Notes: generated by a model not told the origin, from the letters alone. A stretch of DNA of 64,000 bases from Paenibacillus lautus NBRC 15380 (GCF_004000945.1 NZ_BIMF01000010.1:1-64000), one strand, 5' to 3'. Numbered from the stretch's first letter, positions 8,218 through 17,684 are shown. Numbers and translations are program-made.

Positions 8218-9330
8218 TTATTTACCCGATTCTCCCTGCATGGAAGCAGCGACTTTCTTCATTTCTTCGACAGGCAGGTTGGCGCTCGTGATCCGGTATT
8301 CTACGCCTTCCGAACTCCAGGTCAGCGTTCTTTGCTGATCGCCGGTGAGCAGGCCAACCGTCGTGAAATCGATATACACCGCCTCGCCCGGTACGAGGGA
8401 AACCGCACGATCCACCGGTCTGGATTCCATAATCGTGTATTGGTATACACCGTCATACTTCAGAATAACGGCATGATCCTTGCTCTCCGGAACTTCCATG
8501 GTGTCCTTGTTCGTGACCCCTGCAGGCACATATTCCGGATAGATGATGCCGAAGGACCCCATGTCGCCGCCGGCAGCCGTTTCCGTCAAGCCCTCGGTTC
8601 CCTGAGTGCCGTTCCCCTCCGTCGTGGAAACCACCGGTATCCCGTTCTCGTCAACTTCCGCCATCGTCCCCTTCGCATCGTTCATGGCACTGAGATTCTT
8701 GTTAGTATCAAATGAATCCTTGGTCAGGTTCGTATCGAAAGTAAAGGTGTTGAATTTCACCTCAACCACCACATTCGCTTCGGAGTCCGACACTTGCACC
8801 TGTTTCGGCGTGTAGTTGTCCTTGGCGAGCCAAATCTTCTGACGAATCAAGGAATGGCTGTGGTAATTGGCAGCCACATCAAACACATAACTATCCTTAT
8901 CCTCGGCAAACTGACGGGTGTTGTCGCTCAAAATGCTGCTAAGCAGCGTTTGGTACAGATATACCTGTCCCTGATTATCCGGCCAATCGCTCTTGAAGCG
9001 GAAGCTCTTGTTCAAGCTAGGCGTCAGAACGAACACGCCGTCATCGTTGCGAAGCACGATTTGCGTAATATCCTTTTGCCCATTGGTTAAGCTGATCCGG
9101 TAGTAAGATGGAGACTGGTACCATACCTCAACCTGATACTCCTGCGGCGCCGAACCGGTATGTATGGTCATAACGCCCGCTCCCTGGTAAGCGCCCTTGG
9201 CACTTTCCAGCTTATCAGCCACCTTGCCCAGATCCTTCACAACGCTGTCTGCATTCTTCTTCCCGCATCCCGCCAGTATTGTTGTTAAGCATAATACTAC
9301 CGCGAGCAGCACCCATGAAATCCGGCGCAT
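8218..9330 (-). CDS. ydcC: LolA-like outer-surface lipoprotein (YdcC family)
   Basis: 370-residue lipoprotein. The signal is MRRISWVLLAVVLCL with lipobox TILAGC (Cys about 21). The mature part has the LolA/LppX-like half-barrel pattern (MTIHTGSAPQEYQVEVWYQ...YRISL) and a C-terminal segment with alternating strands. A low-complexity linker rich in Glu, Gly and Thr lies near residues 225-255. The homologue next to alr in B. subtilis is YdcC, a sporulation-linked lipoprotein of unknown precise role. It probably sits on the outer face of the membrane and binds a lipid or hydrophobic ligand. Confidence 0.85.
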   Translation of the reverse strand: MRRISWVLLAVVLCLTTILAGCGKKNADSVVKDLGKVADKLESAKGAYQGAGVMTIHTGSAPQEYQVEVWYQSPSYYRISLTNGQKDITQIVLRNDDGVFVLTPSLNKSFRFKSDWPDNQGQVYLYQTLLSSILSDNTRQFAEDKDSYVFDVAANYHSHSLIRQKIWLAKDNYTPKQVQVSDSEANVVVEVKFNTFTFDTNLTKDSFDTNKNLSAMNDAKGTMAEVDENGIPVVSTTEGNGTQGTEGLTETAAGGDMGSFGIIYPEYVPAGVTNKDTMEVPESKDHAVILKYDGVYQYTIMESRPVDRAVSLVPGEAVYIDFTTVGLLTGDQQRTLTWSSEGVEYRITSANLPVEEMKKVAASMQGESGK

Positions 9331-9467
9331 GTCATCATCCCCTTCAACACTTGTTTTGACTTGATTGATACATGTCTATGAGGGACTTGGTCACATTATG
9401 CAGACTAGCCTGACAAGCACCGTTACGGTGGGACGCAGCAGGCGTTTACACTTCGCTTAAACGAAAA

Positions 9468-9512
9468 AAAGAGCCGAGGACGAATCCGTTCGCTGATTCA
9501 TCCTCGGTTCAA
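9468..9512 (-). terminator. Terminator-like hairpin upstream of ydcC
   Basis: Stem GAGCCGAGGA-GAATC with GATTC-TCCTCGGTTC, flanked by AAAAAAA on its left, so reading leftward it ends in a T-run. It would end the MFS transcript coming from the right. Confidence 0.7.
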
Positions 9513-9587
9513 TATTTGAGAAATTCCAGTACGGGCCATCTTCTTCTGCCCTCTGTAAAGCATGGACGTTTATCGACTTAGCCATCT

Positions 9588-10916
9588 CTAAGGGGCTGTG
9601 TGCATAGAAATGGACTTCTCAGGAGCTGCATTCGTATAAGGCGCGAACCATTCCTCATCTACATTGTCAGGTGACGGAAGACTACGGGTAGTTGAGTCAA
9701 AGATCCAGAAGATCCCTACGCAGAGCACGGCGATTCCGCATCCCGCGATAACGGAGGAACTTGCCGCAACTATGCCAAGAGCACCTCCGATCAGGCTGCC
9801 AAGCGGCATGGCAATTCCGCTGAGTCCGCTAGCTGCCGCGAACACCGTACCCAATCTTTTCTGGGGTATCGCCTTCTGAATGACCGAATTGATGATGACG
9901 TTCGTAATGCCTCCGGGAAACCAGGCCAGACCATATACCAGAACGACAAGCCATGTCCATGAAGTGAATACGCTGAGACACCAGGCAGCGCCCGATAAAC
10001 AAAACGCTCCGGCAAAAATATATCCAAGGGGCAGGCGCTCCAGCTTCAAATACGGAGCCAGGATCGCTCCCAGCAAACTTCCGCAAGCCTGGGCCATAAG
10101 CAATATACCGTAGACGCCGGCTCCGCCGAGGCTGTCGGCAAACGCAGGCATAACCGTAAAGGTAGCGCCGCCCGCAGCATTGATGACGATCATCCCCATC
10201 TGTACTCGTGCGAGCGGGGTTGCCAGAATGTACCTAAGGCCTTCCTTCATGTCCGCCCAATAATTTTTAAGGGCATTACGCTGAGGTTTGGAAGTTACGG
10301 TGCTTTTCGGTGATGTATTATTTACGTTGTTATCCGAAGTTTCGATAGACTTCTTGATTTTCAGTTGCGAGAATAACAGCGCTCCTACGAAAAAACCGAT
10401 CGAATTCCATAAGTAAAGGGATACTGCGCCCAGCACAATAATCAATACGCCGGATATTGCGTTACAAGCGACATCGATGCCTTGATAGGCTAAGGAGAAC
10501 AGCGAATTGCCTTGCGTTAGCTGCTTCTTATCGAGAATTTTAGGAAGGGCCGACATTTGGGCCGGATATACCCACATATTTAGCGTGGATAGAATCGGTG
10601 TTATCGCAAGCACAACGCCAACCGTCAGAAAGTCGAAATAGAATGCAAGCGGAACGATCAACAGAAGAACCGCCTGAAACAACTGGGTGTACACCAGAAG
10701 CCCCCGTAAAGGAACGCGGTCAATCATCGGACCGGATAACAGTTGAATGATTCGGGGGAGAATCGAGAGGAATCCGGCAAGTCCCGTATACAGCGTCGAG
10801 CCCCCCAGATCATACACCAGCCACATGGCCGCTACCGCGTACATGCTGTCGCCGATATTCGTAAGGATTCGGCCAACGAACAACAGCAGGAAATTGCGAT
10901 TCTTTAATATTTCCAC
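9588..10916 (-). CDS. MFS transporter, putative exporter
   Basis: 442-residue major facilitator protein with about 12 hydrophobic spans. The N-terminus MEILKNRNFLLLFVGRILTN and the loop GPMIDRVPLRGLL (motif-A-like) suit the MFS_3 (macrolide-efflux-like) group. A charged central loop (residues about 190-225) separates two six-helix halves. It starts with GTG after GAAGGAGTG. The ArsR-type gene 63 bases upstream on the same strand is probably its regulator. The substrate is not readable from sequence. Confidence 0.88.
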   Translation of the reverse strand: MEILKNRNFLLLFVGRILTNIGDSMYAVAAMWLVYDLGGSTLYTGLAGFLSILPRIIQLLSGPMIDRVPLRGLLVYTQLFQAVLLLIVPLAFYFDFLTVGVVLAITPILSTLNMWVYPAQMSALPKILDKKQLTQGNSLFSLAYQGIDVACNAISGVLIIVLGAVSLYLWNSIGFFVGALLFSQLKIKKSIETSDNNVNNTSPKSTVTSKPQRNALKNYWADMKEGLRYILATPLARVQMGMIVINAAGGATFTVMPAFADSLGGAGVYGILLMAQACGSLLGAILAPYLKLERLPLGYIFAGAFCLSGAAWCLSVFTSWTWLVVLVYGLAWFPGGITNVIINSVIQKAIPQKRLGTVFAAASGLSGIAMPLGSLIGGALGIVAASSSVIAGCGIAVLCVGIFWIFDSTTRSLPSPDNVDEEWFAPYTNAAPEKSISMHTAP

Positions 10917-10979
10917 GAAAGAAACACTCCTTCATTTTTAAATTTAATAGTTTGGGAGAAGAGGCTTTGAAGCCCCTTC

Positions 10980-11477
10980 CTATTTGGACGTTTCCGTCGA
11001 AACCACGTTGATCCCTACGGCATACTCCTTGCTGTCTTCCCCTTTGGTCGCGATGGTTTTGTTCACCCATTTTTCGAGCAGTTCCCTGAATTCCTTTGTC
11101 ATCTCTTCATATTGGTCGGCGTTCAGCTGCAGCCTCAAGCTAATTCGGGTTCGGGTCGCTGCTTCATAATCTTCAGCAAGAACCGGGTCCATCGTTTGCG
11201 TTCCCTTGGTGTTAAACCACTTCGCTTTGGATTTATAATATTTCTCAACGATGCCGCCGACCGTCCGGGTCTCCACCAAATCTATCAGACCGCCGTCATA
11301 TAACTTCTGTATATGGTAGTGAATGCTTCCCGGCGAATCTCCCAATTCATCCGCGACTTGCTTGGAGGTTTTGGCGATATCCAGTATGGTTCCGAGAATT
11401 TTCACCCGCTGGGCGCTGCCCAGCAGCTTCGCTTGTTCCACCGATATTTCAATGCTCTGATTTTGATCTTGATCCAT
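10980..11477 (-). CDS. ArsR-like winged-helix transcriptional regulator
   Basis: 165 residues. The winged-helix domain spans residues 10-80 (LLGSAQRVKILGTILD...KQVADELGDSPGSIHYHIQKLYDGGLI), the HTH_20/ArsR type. The C-terminal half is an amphipathic helical region that may bind ligand or dimerise. No paired cysteine metal site is seen, so metal sensing is unlikely. Good GGAGTG site before the ATG. It is the first gene of a two-gene unit with the MFS exporter and is likely its repressor. It has no visible palindrome of note upstream. Confidence 0.85.
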   Translation of the reverse strand: MDQDQNQSIEISVEQAKLLGSAQRVKILGTILDIAKTSKQVADELGDSPGSIHYHIQKLYDGGLIDLVETRTVGGIVEKYYKSKAKWFNTKGTQTMDPVLAEDYEAATRTRISLRLQLNADQYEEMTKEFRELLEKWVNKTIATKGEDSKEYAVGINVVSTETSK

Positions 11478-11595
11478 GACGCAAACACTCCATTCTAAAT
11501 GAAATAGTCATTCTAATTGTGTAATTCATACGGTTATTTTCGTTTGTTCTAATTTATTTTATCATTCTAATTTTCTAGATCGGTATGACACAATA

Positions 11596-11634
11596 ATAAA
11601 CCACCTATTACCATTTGTAAATAGGCGGCTTATA
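11596..11634 (-). terminator. Probable terminator after the GNAT gene
   Basis: Imperfect stem AAGCCGCCTATT / AATAGGTGGTTT read on the minus strand, 17 bases after the GNAT stop, followed by ATTATTG. The T-tract is weak. Confidence 0.5.
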
Positions 11635-11650
11635 AATTGTTTCTTTTTTT

Positions 11651-12211
11651 CTAAACGGGTTTGACCATATGATAATAAACATGCCCGTTAATCATGATTT
11701 CCTTATCTGTTTTATAACCTCTTCTTTCGTACAAAGAATGGGCGCGATGATTGTCCGTCACCACGGCGAGAGCAATTTTACGATAGGTAAGCTCCTTCGC
11801 CCGATTCTCCGCATGATGAATAAGAGCCGAACCAATCCCCTTTCCTCCAAACTGCGGTGAAACGGATAGCGTATCGATATAGTACTCATCCTCGTCCGCT
11901 TCTTTGTCCAGCGCTATGGAAGGGTCATTCTTGAGCTTCCGCAAACGATCCAACATCGGACGATCCAATTCGGCCGCATGATCGCCGCCGTAAGCTACGA
12001 TCATGCCGGCCACCTCGCCGTTGATCTCTTTCACGGCAGCCTGACGGTAACTGAGCCTGCCCTCGTCAGCCCGGAAATATTGCTCCAGCACTTCAAGCAC
12101 TTTCTCTTCACTGTCTTCCCCTGTTAATTGATGCGCCACATCGTGCAGTGCATCGTACAGCAGCCTTATCGCTGCAGCTGCATCCTGTGGTCTTGCTGAT
12201 CTGATGGTCAT
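11651..12211 (-). CDS. GNAT-family N-acetyltransferase
   Basis: 186-residue GNAT protein. The core strand and acetyl-CoA loop are IDTLSVSPQFGGKGIGSALI (residues about 112-131; Q-x-G-x-G form), and AHSLYERRGYKTD is the typical strand 5/helix 4. Start has GGAGG ten bases upstream. It lies 35 bases downstream of the esterase gene on the same strand and is likely co-transcribed. The substrate is unknown. Confidence 0.85.
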   Translation of the reverse strand: MTIRSARPQDAAAAIRLLYDALHDVAHQLTGEDSEEKVLEVLEQYFRADEGRLSYRQAAVKEINGEVAGMIVAYGGDHAAELDRPMLDRLRKLKNDPSIALDKEADEDEYYIDTLSVSPQFGGKGIGSALIHHAENRAKELTYRKIALAVVTDNHRAHSLYERRGYKTDKEIMINGHVYYHMVKPV

Positions 12212-12246
12212 GCCGATTCATCCTCCGATTACAATTCAACTCAAAT

Positions 12247-13575
12247 TCAAGCATCCCAGTCCTCAACCTCATAAAACAGCTCCATCTCGGACGATGCCGT
12301 AAAAGAACGCCGTTTCACTTCAGGATCCCCAATCTTCTCATGCAGTCCAAAGCCTCTTGATACCTTGAACGTAAAAGACAAACCATGTGGTACCATCGCA
12401 CTCCCCCTATATAAGCCCTCTCCGCAGTAAGGAATCTCAAATCCGGCATAGATCGTGGCGGAAACCGGCGTGGAAGGCGGTACCTTCACCTGAATCGTGA
12501 CTTTCACAAGCTCAGGCAGCTCTTCTACAATCGTAATCTCTTTATCCGCGATCAAGCTTCCCATTTGCAACGTAATCCGGGTACTGCCGGGAGTTCGAGG
12601 CTTCAGCGTTCCATCCGGCAGCAGCGTGAGCAATTCCGGATCCTCTACATGATATGTTCCATTCATCAACGTTTGCACAAATCCGCTGTCGTATGTAATG
12701 ACCGGATTCAGTTGTTTGACGGGGCCGTTTACCCCTGCGACGCCATCGCCATACAGCTTAATCGAGACCGGTTCTCCAATGTCGCCGAAAAAATACAGCA
12801 GCGGTGCCTGTGCTCTGCCTGCCCAGTCGCTTTGGCTGTGAGCCGCTCCCGGATCCAGGAACAGCATGAGATCATCCCCCGGCACAAAACCGTCCCGAAC
12901 CAAGCGCTCCGCTTCCTCCCGGGCGTATTTTTCCATGAAAACTCCTTCCGCACCGCCCATATCCAGCCATAACTTAAGATTTGGGTGCGTGCCGTATCTT
13001 TCATAGAAGGGATGTTCCTTAAGCTCCCCCTGAGCATCAAAATGGGCTTTGACGAAATACGGCGACATGACCGCAATGCTTCCGAACACATCCGGCCTGC
13101 GGAAGCCGATATTGTATGTGACGATCCCGCCCGCGGACGAACCCATCATGGCCGTATGCTCCGGGCCCCTTAATGTGCGATAAGTCTGATTGATATATGG
13201 CATGACTTCTTCAATGATAAATGATTCGTACCGTTCGCCGGCAAACGGGGGATCGAATACCTGATGCATCCTTGGATTGTCATGGAAGTACTCGTTCAGT
13301 CTTTGATGGGGAACCGTAGCGATGCCAACGATGATAATCTCTTCCATCCGTCCTTCGGAAACCAGGCGATCTGCGGTGACATGCATATCCCACGAGCCGC
13401 CTCGCTCATCCGCTGCAAATACATGCTGCCCGTCATGCATATAGAGTACGGCATAATGCTTCTCCGTATTCTCATGATAACTGGGTGGAAGATATACATA
13501 CAAACTTCGGGTATTGCTTAGGTGAACCGATGGAAAATCTGCAATTTCTACCATTCTTGAGGACATACTGACCAT
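12247..13575 (-). CDS. Enterochelin-esterase-like alpha/beta hydrolase with C-terminal beta domain
   Basis: 442 residues. The N-terminal two-thirds is a putative esterase (esterase D / Fes family): YAVLYMHDGQHVF, then the nucleophile elbow GSSAGG (near residue 145, Ser nucleophile). A histidine and aspartate later complete a likely triad (AAHSQSDW near 247). The C-terminal part (about 270-442) is beta-rich and has no catalytic motif; it resembles carbohydrate- or Ig-like accessory modules. No signal peptide, so it is likely cytosolic. The ATG at 13575 has AGGAGGGG upstream. Substrate unknown; a siderophore or cell-wall ester is possible. Confidence 0.78.
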   Translation of the reverse strand: MVSMSSRMVEIADFPSVHLSNTRSLYVYLPPSYHENTEKHYAVLYMHDGQHVFAADERGGSWDMHVTADRLVSEGRMEEIIIVGIATVPHQRLNEYFHDNPRMHQVFDPPFAGERYESFIIEEVMPYINQTYRTLRGPEHTAMMGSSAGGIVTYNIGFRRPDVFGSIAVMSPYFVKAHFDAQGELKEHPFYERYGTHPNLKLWLDMGGAEGVFMEKYAREEAERLVRDGFVPGDDLMLFLDPGAAHSQSDWAGRAQAPLLYFFGDIGEPVSIKLYGDGVAGVNGPVKQLNPVITYDSGFVQTLMNGTYHVEDPELLTLLPDGTLKPRTPGSTRITLQMGSLIADKEITIVEELPELVKVTIQVKVPPSTPVSATIYAGFEIPYCGEGLYRGSAMVPHGLSFTFKVSRGFGLHEKIGDPEVKRRSFTASSEMELFYEVEDWDA

Positions 13576-13655
13576 TCTAACCCCTCCTGACTATTTTTGC
13601 ACCACATGCACTTGCATGCGGTTATTCATCCAGACAATGCCAGATAACAAAAAAA

Positions 13656-13684
13656 GGCACAACCCGATAAAATCAGGTTGTACC
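13656..13684 (-). terminator. Terminator after gbsR
   Basis: Hairpin GGCACAACCCGAT / ATCAGGTTGTACC with a long A-run on its left. Read leftward this is a stem followed by TTTTTTT, suited to the gbsR transcript. Confidence 0.8.
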
Positions 13685-13742
13685 TCTTGGGTAAGCATTG
13701 CCTTACTCCACATTATACTGGGGAATTCCCCCATTTTCAATA

Positions 13743-14312
13743 TCAGGATTCACCTTCCGGCGGTTCTTTCGGCACATACTTAAAGATATCGCCATCCACA
13801 AAAGTATCAATCAATCGTTCCAGCCATTTATAGTAAGCAACGGCCTCGCGCATCTTCGCCTGATCCTCTTGCAGCACCGCTGCCAGCTCTTCGTCATCTT
13901 CATGCGCTTTACGGAGCTTCTCCGTTTCGTCGAGCGCTTTGCGCAGGACCAGAATGTTGCTCTCCACCGATTTACGCCATTTAATATCGAAGAAATCCAA
14001 GAAGGTCTGGTACCAGTCATACTCCACTTCATACAAATCCTTGCGGGAACCCTTCTCCCACACCTTGTTTACCATTTTATAATCGAGCAGCGTCCGCACG
14101 CCTGTACTCATGCTGGTCTTGCTCATCTTCATTTCCTGTCCCATTTCATCCAGGTTCATCGGTTTATCCGCAAAATAAAGCAGTCCGTATAAATGTCCCG
14201 TTGAGAGTGGAATGCCGTACAAATCCATATTTCGTCCAATATTTTCAATGACACGCTTACGAATCTTATGCACGGCTGCCTGCCGTTCATCATCTAAATG
14301 GTACAAGCCCAT
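13743..14312 (-). CDS. GbsR-family regulator of glycine betaine uptake
   Basis: 189-residue MarR-type winged-helix protein of the GbsR group. The helix-turn-helix is NLDEMGQEMKMSKTSMSTGV (residues 53-72), and a long helical C-terminal region follows. In B. subtilis GbsR represses choline import and oxidation genes and OpcR represses opuC. Here the gene diverges from opuAA-AB-AC, with three palindromes in between, so repression of the opuA promoter is the simplest inference. Ribosome site GAGGAGG. Confidence 0.85.
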   Translation of the reverse strand: MGLYHLDDERQAAVHKIRKRVIENIGRNMDLYGIPLSTGHLYGLLYFADKPMNLDEMGQEMKMSKTSMSTGVRTLLDYKMVNKVWEKGSRKDLYEVEYDWYQTFLDFFDIKWRKSVESNILVLRKALDETEKLRKAHEDDEELAAVLQEDQAKMREAVAYYKWLERLIDTFVDGDIFKYVPKEPPEGES

Positions 14313-14528
14313 GCTTGCAGCCTCCTCTATCTGTAGCCATCCAAGAAGTCATGTCAACATAACAAAACTAGGTGGACTCGAAGTGTAGTGTGAACGATCT
14401 CAAGGAAATCTAAACAAGCCGAATCCACACACATTCTCTGATCTATTGTAGGGAAAGCTATTTTAAAAGTAAAGAAGATCGCTCTGGAGGATATCGGAGC
14501 ATATGGGAGCATTTCAAAGGATAACTTT

Positions 14529-14560
14529 GTACAGTTTTTACTGTACGTACTTTACGTACG
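14529..14560. promoter_or_regulatory. Two abutting palindromes, probable GbsR operators
   Basis: GTACAG-6-CTGTAC (14529-14546) abuts CGTAC-TTTAC-GTACG (14546-14560). They lie just upstream of the opuAA promoter and share the TTTAC core with a third palindrome inside it (14573-14587). The role as regulator sites is inferred from position between divergent gbsR and opuAA. Confidence 0.6.
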
Positions 14561-14570
14561 GATATAACGT

Positions 14571-14599
14571 TTGATACTTTACGTATCGGTTGTTACAAT
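14571..14599 (+). promoter_or_regulatory. opuAA sigma-A promoter with embedded palindrome
   Basis: The -35 box TTGATA (14571-14576) and -10 box TACAAT (14594-14599) are 17 bases apart. The palindrome GATAC-TTTAC-GTATC (14573-14587) covers the end of the -35 box and part of the spacer, so a protein bound there should block RNA polymerase. Confidence 0.72.
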
Positions 14600-14683
14600 G
14601 GGTGACATGGGTTTACGAGACGACAGGAATAAGAAGACTCGGTCAAATGGACGCGTCTCTATACAATAAAAGGAGGAGTACTT

Positions 14684-15886
14684 TTGGCTATTCTGCAAGT
14701 TAACAAAGTCAGCAAATTGTTCGGCGCGAACCCGGAACAAGGGCTTCAACTGCTGGAGCAAGGCTGGAGTAAAGCGCGAATTGCGAAAGAGAAAAATATA
14801 ACGGTTGGCGTTAACCGTGTCAGCTTCGATATCCATGAAGGCGAGATTTTTGTGATCATGGGGCTGTCAGGCAGCGGTAAATCTACATTGGTCCGTTTGC
14901 TAAATCGGTTGATTGAACCAACATCGGGCGAAATATTGATTCACGGCAAGGATCTGCGAAAAATGAACAAGGAACAGCTGCGGGAAGTACGCCGCAAAAA
15001 AATCAGCATGGTGTTCCAGAAGTTCGCCTTGTTTCCCCATCGTTCGGTTGTAGAGAATGTGGAGTACGGCTTGGAAATTCAAAAGGTAGACAAAAGCAAG
15101 CGGCACGAAGCGGCCATGAAATCGCTTGAGCTTGTGGGCTTGAAGGGCTGGGAGGAAAAAATGCCCGATCAGCTCAGCGGCGGCATGCAGCAGCGTGTCG
15201 GGCTTGCCCGCGCACTCGCCAATGATCCGGAGATTCTGCTGATGGACGAAGCCTTCAGCGCACTGGATCCGCTCATCCGCAGAGACATGCAGGATGAACT
15301 GATCGAGCTTCAGGACAAAATGAAAAAAACCATCGTGTTCATCACTCACGACCTGGACGAAGCTCTTCGAATCGGCGACCGCATTGCCTTGATGAAGGAC
15401 GGTTCGATTGTTCAGATCGGAACGCCGGAAGAAATCTTGACACAGCCTGCCAACGATTATGTTGAGCGGTTCGTGGAAGATGTCGATCTGTCCAAGGTGC
15501 TTACCGCTTCACGGGTTATGCGCCGTCCGGAGACCATTACGATGGATCGCGGGCCTCGCGTTGCGCTGGAGCTTATGCGTGAACGGGGGATCTCGAACCT
15601 GTTCGTCATCGACCGTTCCAAGAAGCTGCTTGGCGTCATTACGGCCGAAGATGCGTCGGATGCCATGAAGAATAACCGCAAGCTTGAGGATATTCTTATT
15701 ACGGACGGTCCGAGTGTCGGACCCGATACATTGCTGAATGAATTGTTTGAAATTACGAGTATGGCTAAAGTGCCATTGGCCGTTGTGGATGATACTGGCA
15801 GATTGATGGGCGTTATCGTTCGCGGTGCTGTTCTTGGAGCCTTGGCTGGAGAAAGCAAGAGCGAGGAGGTGACGCAAGATGCCTAA
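14684..15886 (+). CDS. opuAA: Glycine betaine ABC transporter ATP-binding protein
   Basis: 400 residues. The ABC ATPase domain has Walker A GLSGSGKST (about residue 66), signature LSGGMQQRVGLARAL and Walker B EILLMDEAFSALD. It is followed by tandem CBS domains (about 280-390, with ISNLFVIDRSKKLLGVI and VPLAVVDDTGRLMGVI). CBS pairs in OpuA-type transporters sense ionic strength or c-di-AMP. TTG start after AGGAGGAG. It is the first gene of a three-gene operon with an 8-base overlap to opuAB. Confidence 0.94.
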   Translation: MAILQVNKVSKLFGANPEQGLQLLEQGWSKARIAKEKNITVGVNRVSFDIHEGEIFVIMGLSGSGKSTLVRLLNRLIEPTSGEILIHGKDLRKMNKEQLREVRRKKISMVFQKFALFPHRSVVENVEYGLEIQKVDKSKRHEAAMKSLELVGLKGWEEKMPDQLSGGMQQRVGLARALANDPEILLMDEAFSALDPLIRRDMQDELIELQDKMKKTIVFITHDLDEALRIGDRIALMKDGSIVQIGTPEEILTQPANDYVERFVEDVDLSKVLTASRVMRRPETITMDRGPRVALELMRERGISNLFVIDRSKKLLGVITAEDASDAMKNNRKLEDILITDGPSVGPDTLLNELFEITSMAKVPLAVVDDTGRLMGVIVRGAVLGALAGESKSEEVTQDA

Positions 15887-16712
15887 GATTCCTCTCGCTA
15901 GCTGGGTTGATTCCTTGGTTGAATGGATGGGAGACGTCTTTTCCGGATTCTTTGACGCCATCGCCTTCATCATTGAAAACGTCGTGCAATTGTTTACGGA
16001 TTTGTTCATGCTCCCTCATCCGTATCTGTTCATCGTCATTCTGGCTGTCATTGCCTATTTATTAGGCCGTCTGCCATTGACTTTGTTCACAGCCATCGGT
16101 TTTCTGCTGATCGATAACTTGGGCTACTGGTCACAGACGATGAGCACGCTGAGCCTCGTGATCACGGCAGCATTGATCTCCGTTATCCTTGGTGTTCCAC
16201 TGGGGATATGGGCGGCCTACAGCAAGTCGGCATCCCGCGTGATCATACCGGTTCTCGACTTTATGCAAACCATGCCGGCGTTTGTCTATTTGCTCCCTGC
16301 CGTCACATTCTTCAGCTTGGGCGTGGTTCCAGGGGTGATCGCTTCGGTTATCTTCGCCATTCCGCCAACGATTCGCCTGACCCGTCTTGGCATTATGCAA
16401 GTATCAGGTGAACTGACGGAGGCTGCGGATGCATTCGGTTCGACTTCCGGACAGAAATTGTTTAAGGTTCAGCTTCCATTGGCGATGCCAACCTTGATGG
16501 CCGGCATTAACCAGACCATCATGCTGTCCTTGTCGATGGTCGTCATCGCTTCGATGATCGGTGCCCAAGGTATCGGTGCCGAGGTCTACCGGGCCGTAAC
16601 TCAGCTGCAAATCGGCAAAGGGTTTGAAGCCGGCTTGGCTGTCGTCATTTTGGCGATTGTCCTCGACCGCTTTACACAAAATATATTTAAATCGAAAAAA
16701 AGGGGTGCTTAA
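15879..16712 (+). CDS. opuAB: Glycine betaine ABC transporter permease
   Basis: 277 residues with about six to seven membrane spans. The permease EAA-type loop is ELTEAADAFGSTSGQKLFKVQLPLA (key residues E, G, QLP) near residues 173-197. Length matches OpuAB (about 280). The ATG overlaps the end of opuAA by 8 bases and has GAGGTG upstream, so translation is coupled. It forms the membrane channel for compatible solute uptake under osmotic stress. Confidence 0.94.
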   Translation: MPKIPLASWVDSLVEWMGDVFSGFFDAIAFIIENVVQLFTDLFMLPHPYLFIVILAVIAYLLGRLPLTLFTAIGFLLIDNLGYWSQTMSTLSLVITAALISVILGVPLGIWAAYSKSASRVIIPVLDFMQTMPAFVYLLPAVTFFSLGVVPGVIASVIFAIPPTIRLTRLGIMQVSGELTEAADAFGSTSGQKLFKVQLPLAMPTLMAGINQTIMLSLSMVVIASMIGAQGIGAEVYRAVTQLQIGKGFEAGLAVVILAIVLDRFTQNIFKSKKRGA

Positions 16713-16713
16713 T

Positions 16714-17634
16714 TTGAAGAAACAGAAGTTTTGGTTGCTACTGAGCTTGGCTGCTATCCTCGTCCTGTCTGCTTGCGGACAGGGAGGAAACGGCGGTGCG
16801 GATGGAACGACGGACAATGGGGCTGACGGCGGTTCCACTGCTTCCCTCGGCGAACAAGTGAAACATGAAATCATCGGTATTGATCCAGGTGCGGGTATCA
16901 TGAAAGCCACGGCTGCTGCTATTGAAGAATATGGATTGACCGACTGGACACTGGTCGAAGGCTCCGGTGCTGCCATGACGGCAACCCTCAACAAAGCCAT
17001 CAAGAACGAGGATCCCATCATTATTACTGGTTGGACTCCACACTGGATGTTTGCCAAGTATGACCTGAAGTACCTGGAAGATCCGAAGAAGGTATATGGT
17101 GAAGCGGAAGAAATTCACACCGTTGTCCGTCTTGGACTGAAAGAAGATCATCCGGAAGCCTACAAGTTCCTGAGTAATTTCAAATGGACATCCGATGATA
17201 TGGGTCAGATTATGACGGCGATTCAAGAAGGGCAAGATCCTGAAGCTGCCGCTAAGGAATGGGCAGACAGCAATGCGGAGAAAGTCGATGCCTGGCTCGA
17301 AGGCGTACAGCCGGTTGACGGCAAAAGCTTCAAATTCAGTTATGTGGCCTGGGATTCCGAGATCGCCAGCACCAATCTGCTGAAAGTGATCATGGAAGAC
17401 AAGCTCGGATACAAAGTTGACGCGCTTCAAGTCGAAGCAGGCCCGATGTGGACCGGCGTTGCCAACGGCGACGTGGATGCGACTGTAGCGGCTTGGCTGC
17501 CATTGACGCATGCCGACTACTGGGATAAGTTCAAGGACCAAGTCGAAGACCTTGGCGCTAACATGGAAGGCGTAAAAACCGGACTGGTGGTTCCATCCTA
17601 CGTGGAAGCCAATTCGATTGAGGATTTGAAATAA
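16714..17634 (+). CDS. opuAC: Glycine betaine substrate-binding lipoprotein
   Basis: 306-residue lipoprotein. The signal is MKKQKFWLLLSLAAIL with lipobox LSAC (Cys about 20), followed by a Gly/Asp-rich linker. The OpuAC-type periplasmic-binding fold has the aromatic ligand-box tryptophans in ITGWTPHWMFAKYDL and VAAWLPLTHADYW. The start is TTG with AAAGGGGTG upstream, one base after the opuAB stop; the open frame upstream (16624) belongs to overlapping opuAB sequence. It captures glycine betaine or a similar quaternary amine at the outer membrane face. Confidence 0.93.
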   Translation: MKKQKFWLLLSLAAILVLSACGQGGNGGADGTTDNGADGGSTASLGEQVKHEIIGIDPGAGIMKATAAAIEEYGLTDWTLVEGSGAAMTATLNKAIKNEDPIIITGWTPHWMFAKYDLKYLEDPKKVYGEAEEIHTVVRLGLKEDHPEAYKFLSNFKWTSDDMGQIMTAIQEGQDPEAAAKEWADSNAEKVDAWLEGVQPVDGKSFKFSYVAWDSEIASTNLLKVIMEDKLGYKVDALQVEAGPMWTGVANGDVDATVAAWLPLTHADYWDKFKDQVEDLGANMEGVKTGLVVPSYVEANSIEDLK

Positions 17635-17641
17635 AATGGTT

Positions 17642-17679
17642 AAAGCCATCCTATGGTATATGGGGTGGCTTTTCTTTTT
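17642..17679 (+). terminator. Terminator of the opuA operon
   Basis: Stem AAAGCCATCC / GGGTGGCTTT, followed by TCTTTTTT, directly after the opuAC stop. The same AGCCATCC stem recurs in the repeats that follow. Confidence 0.85.
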
Positions 17680-17684
17680 TGGTG

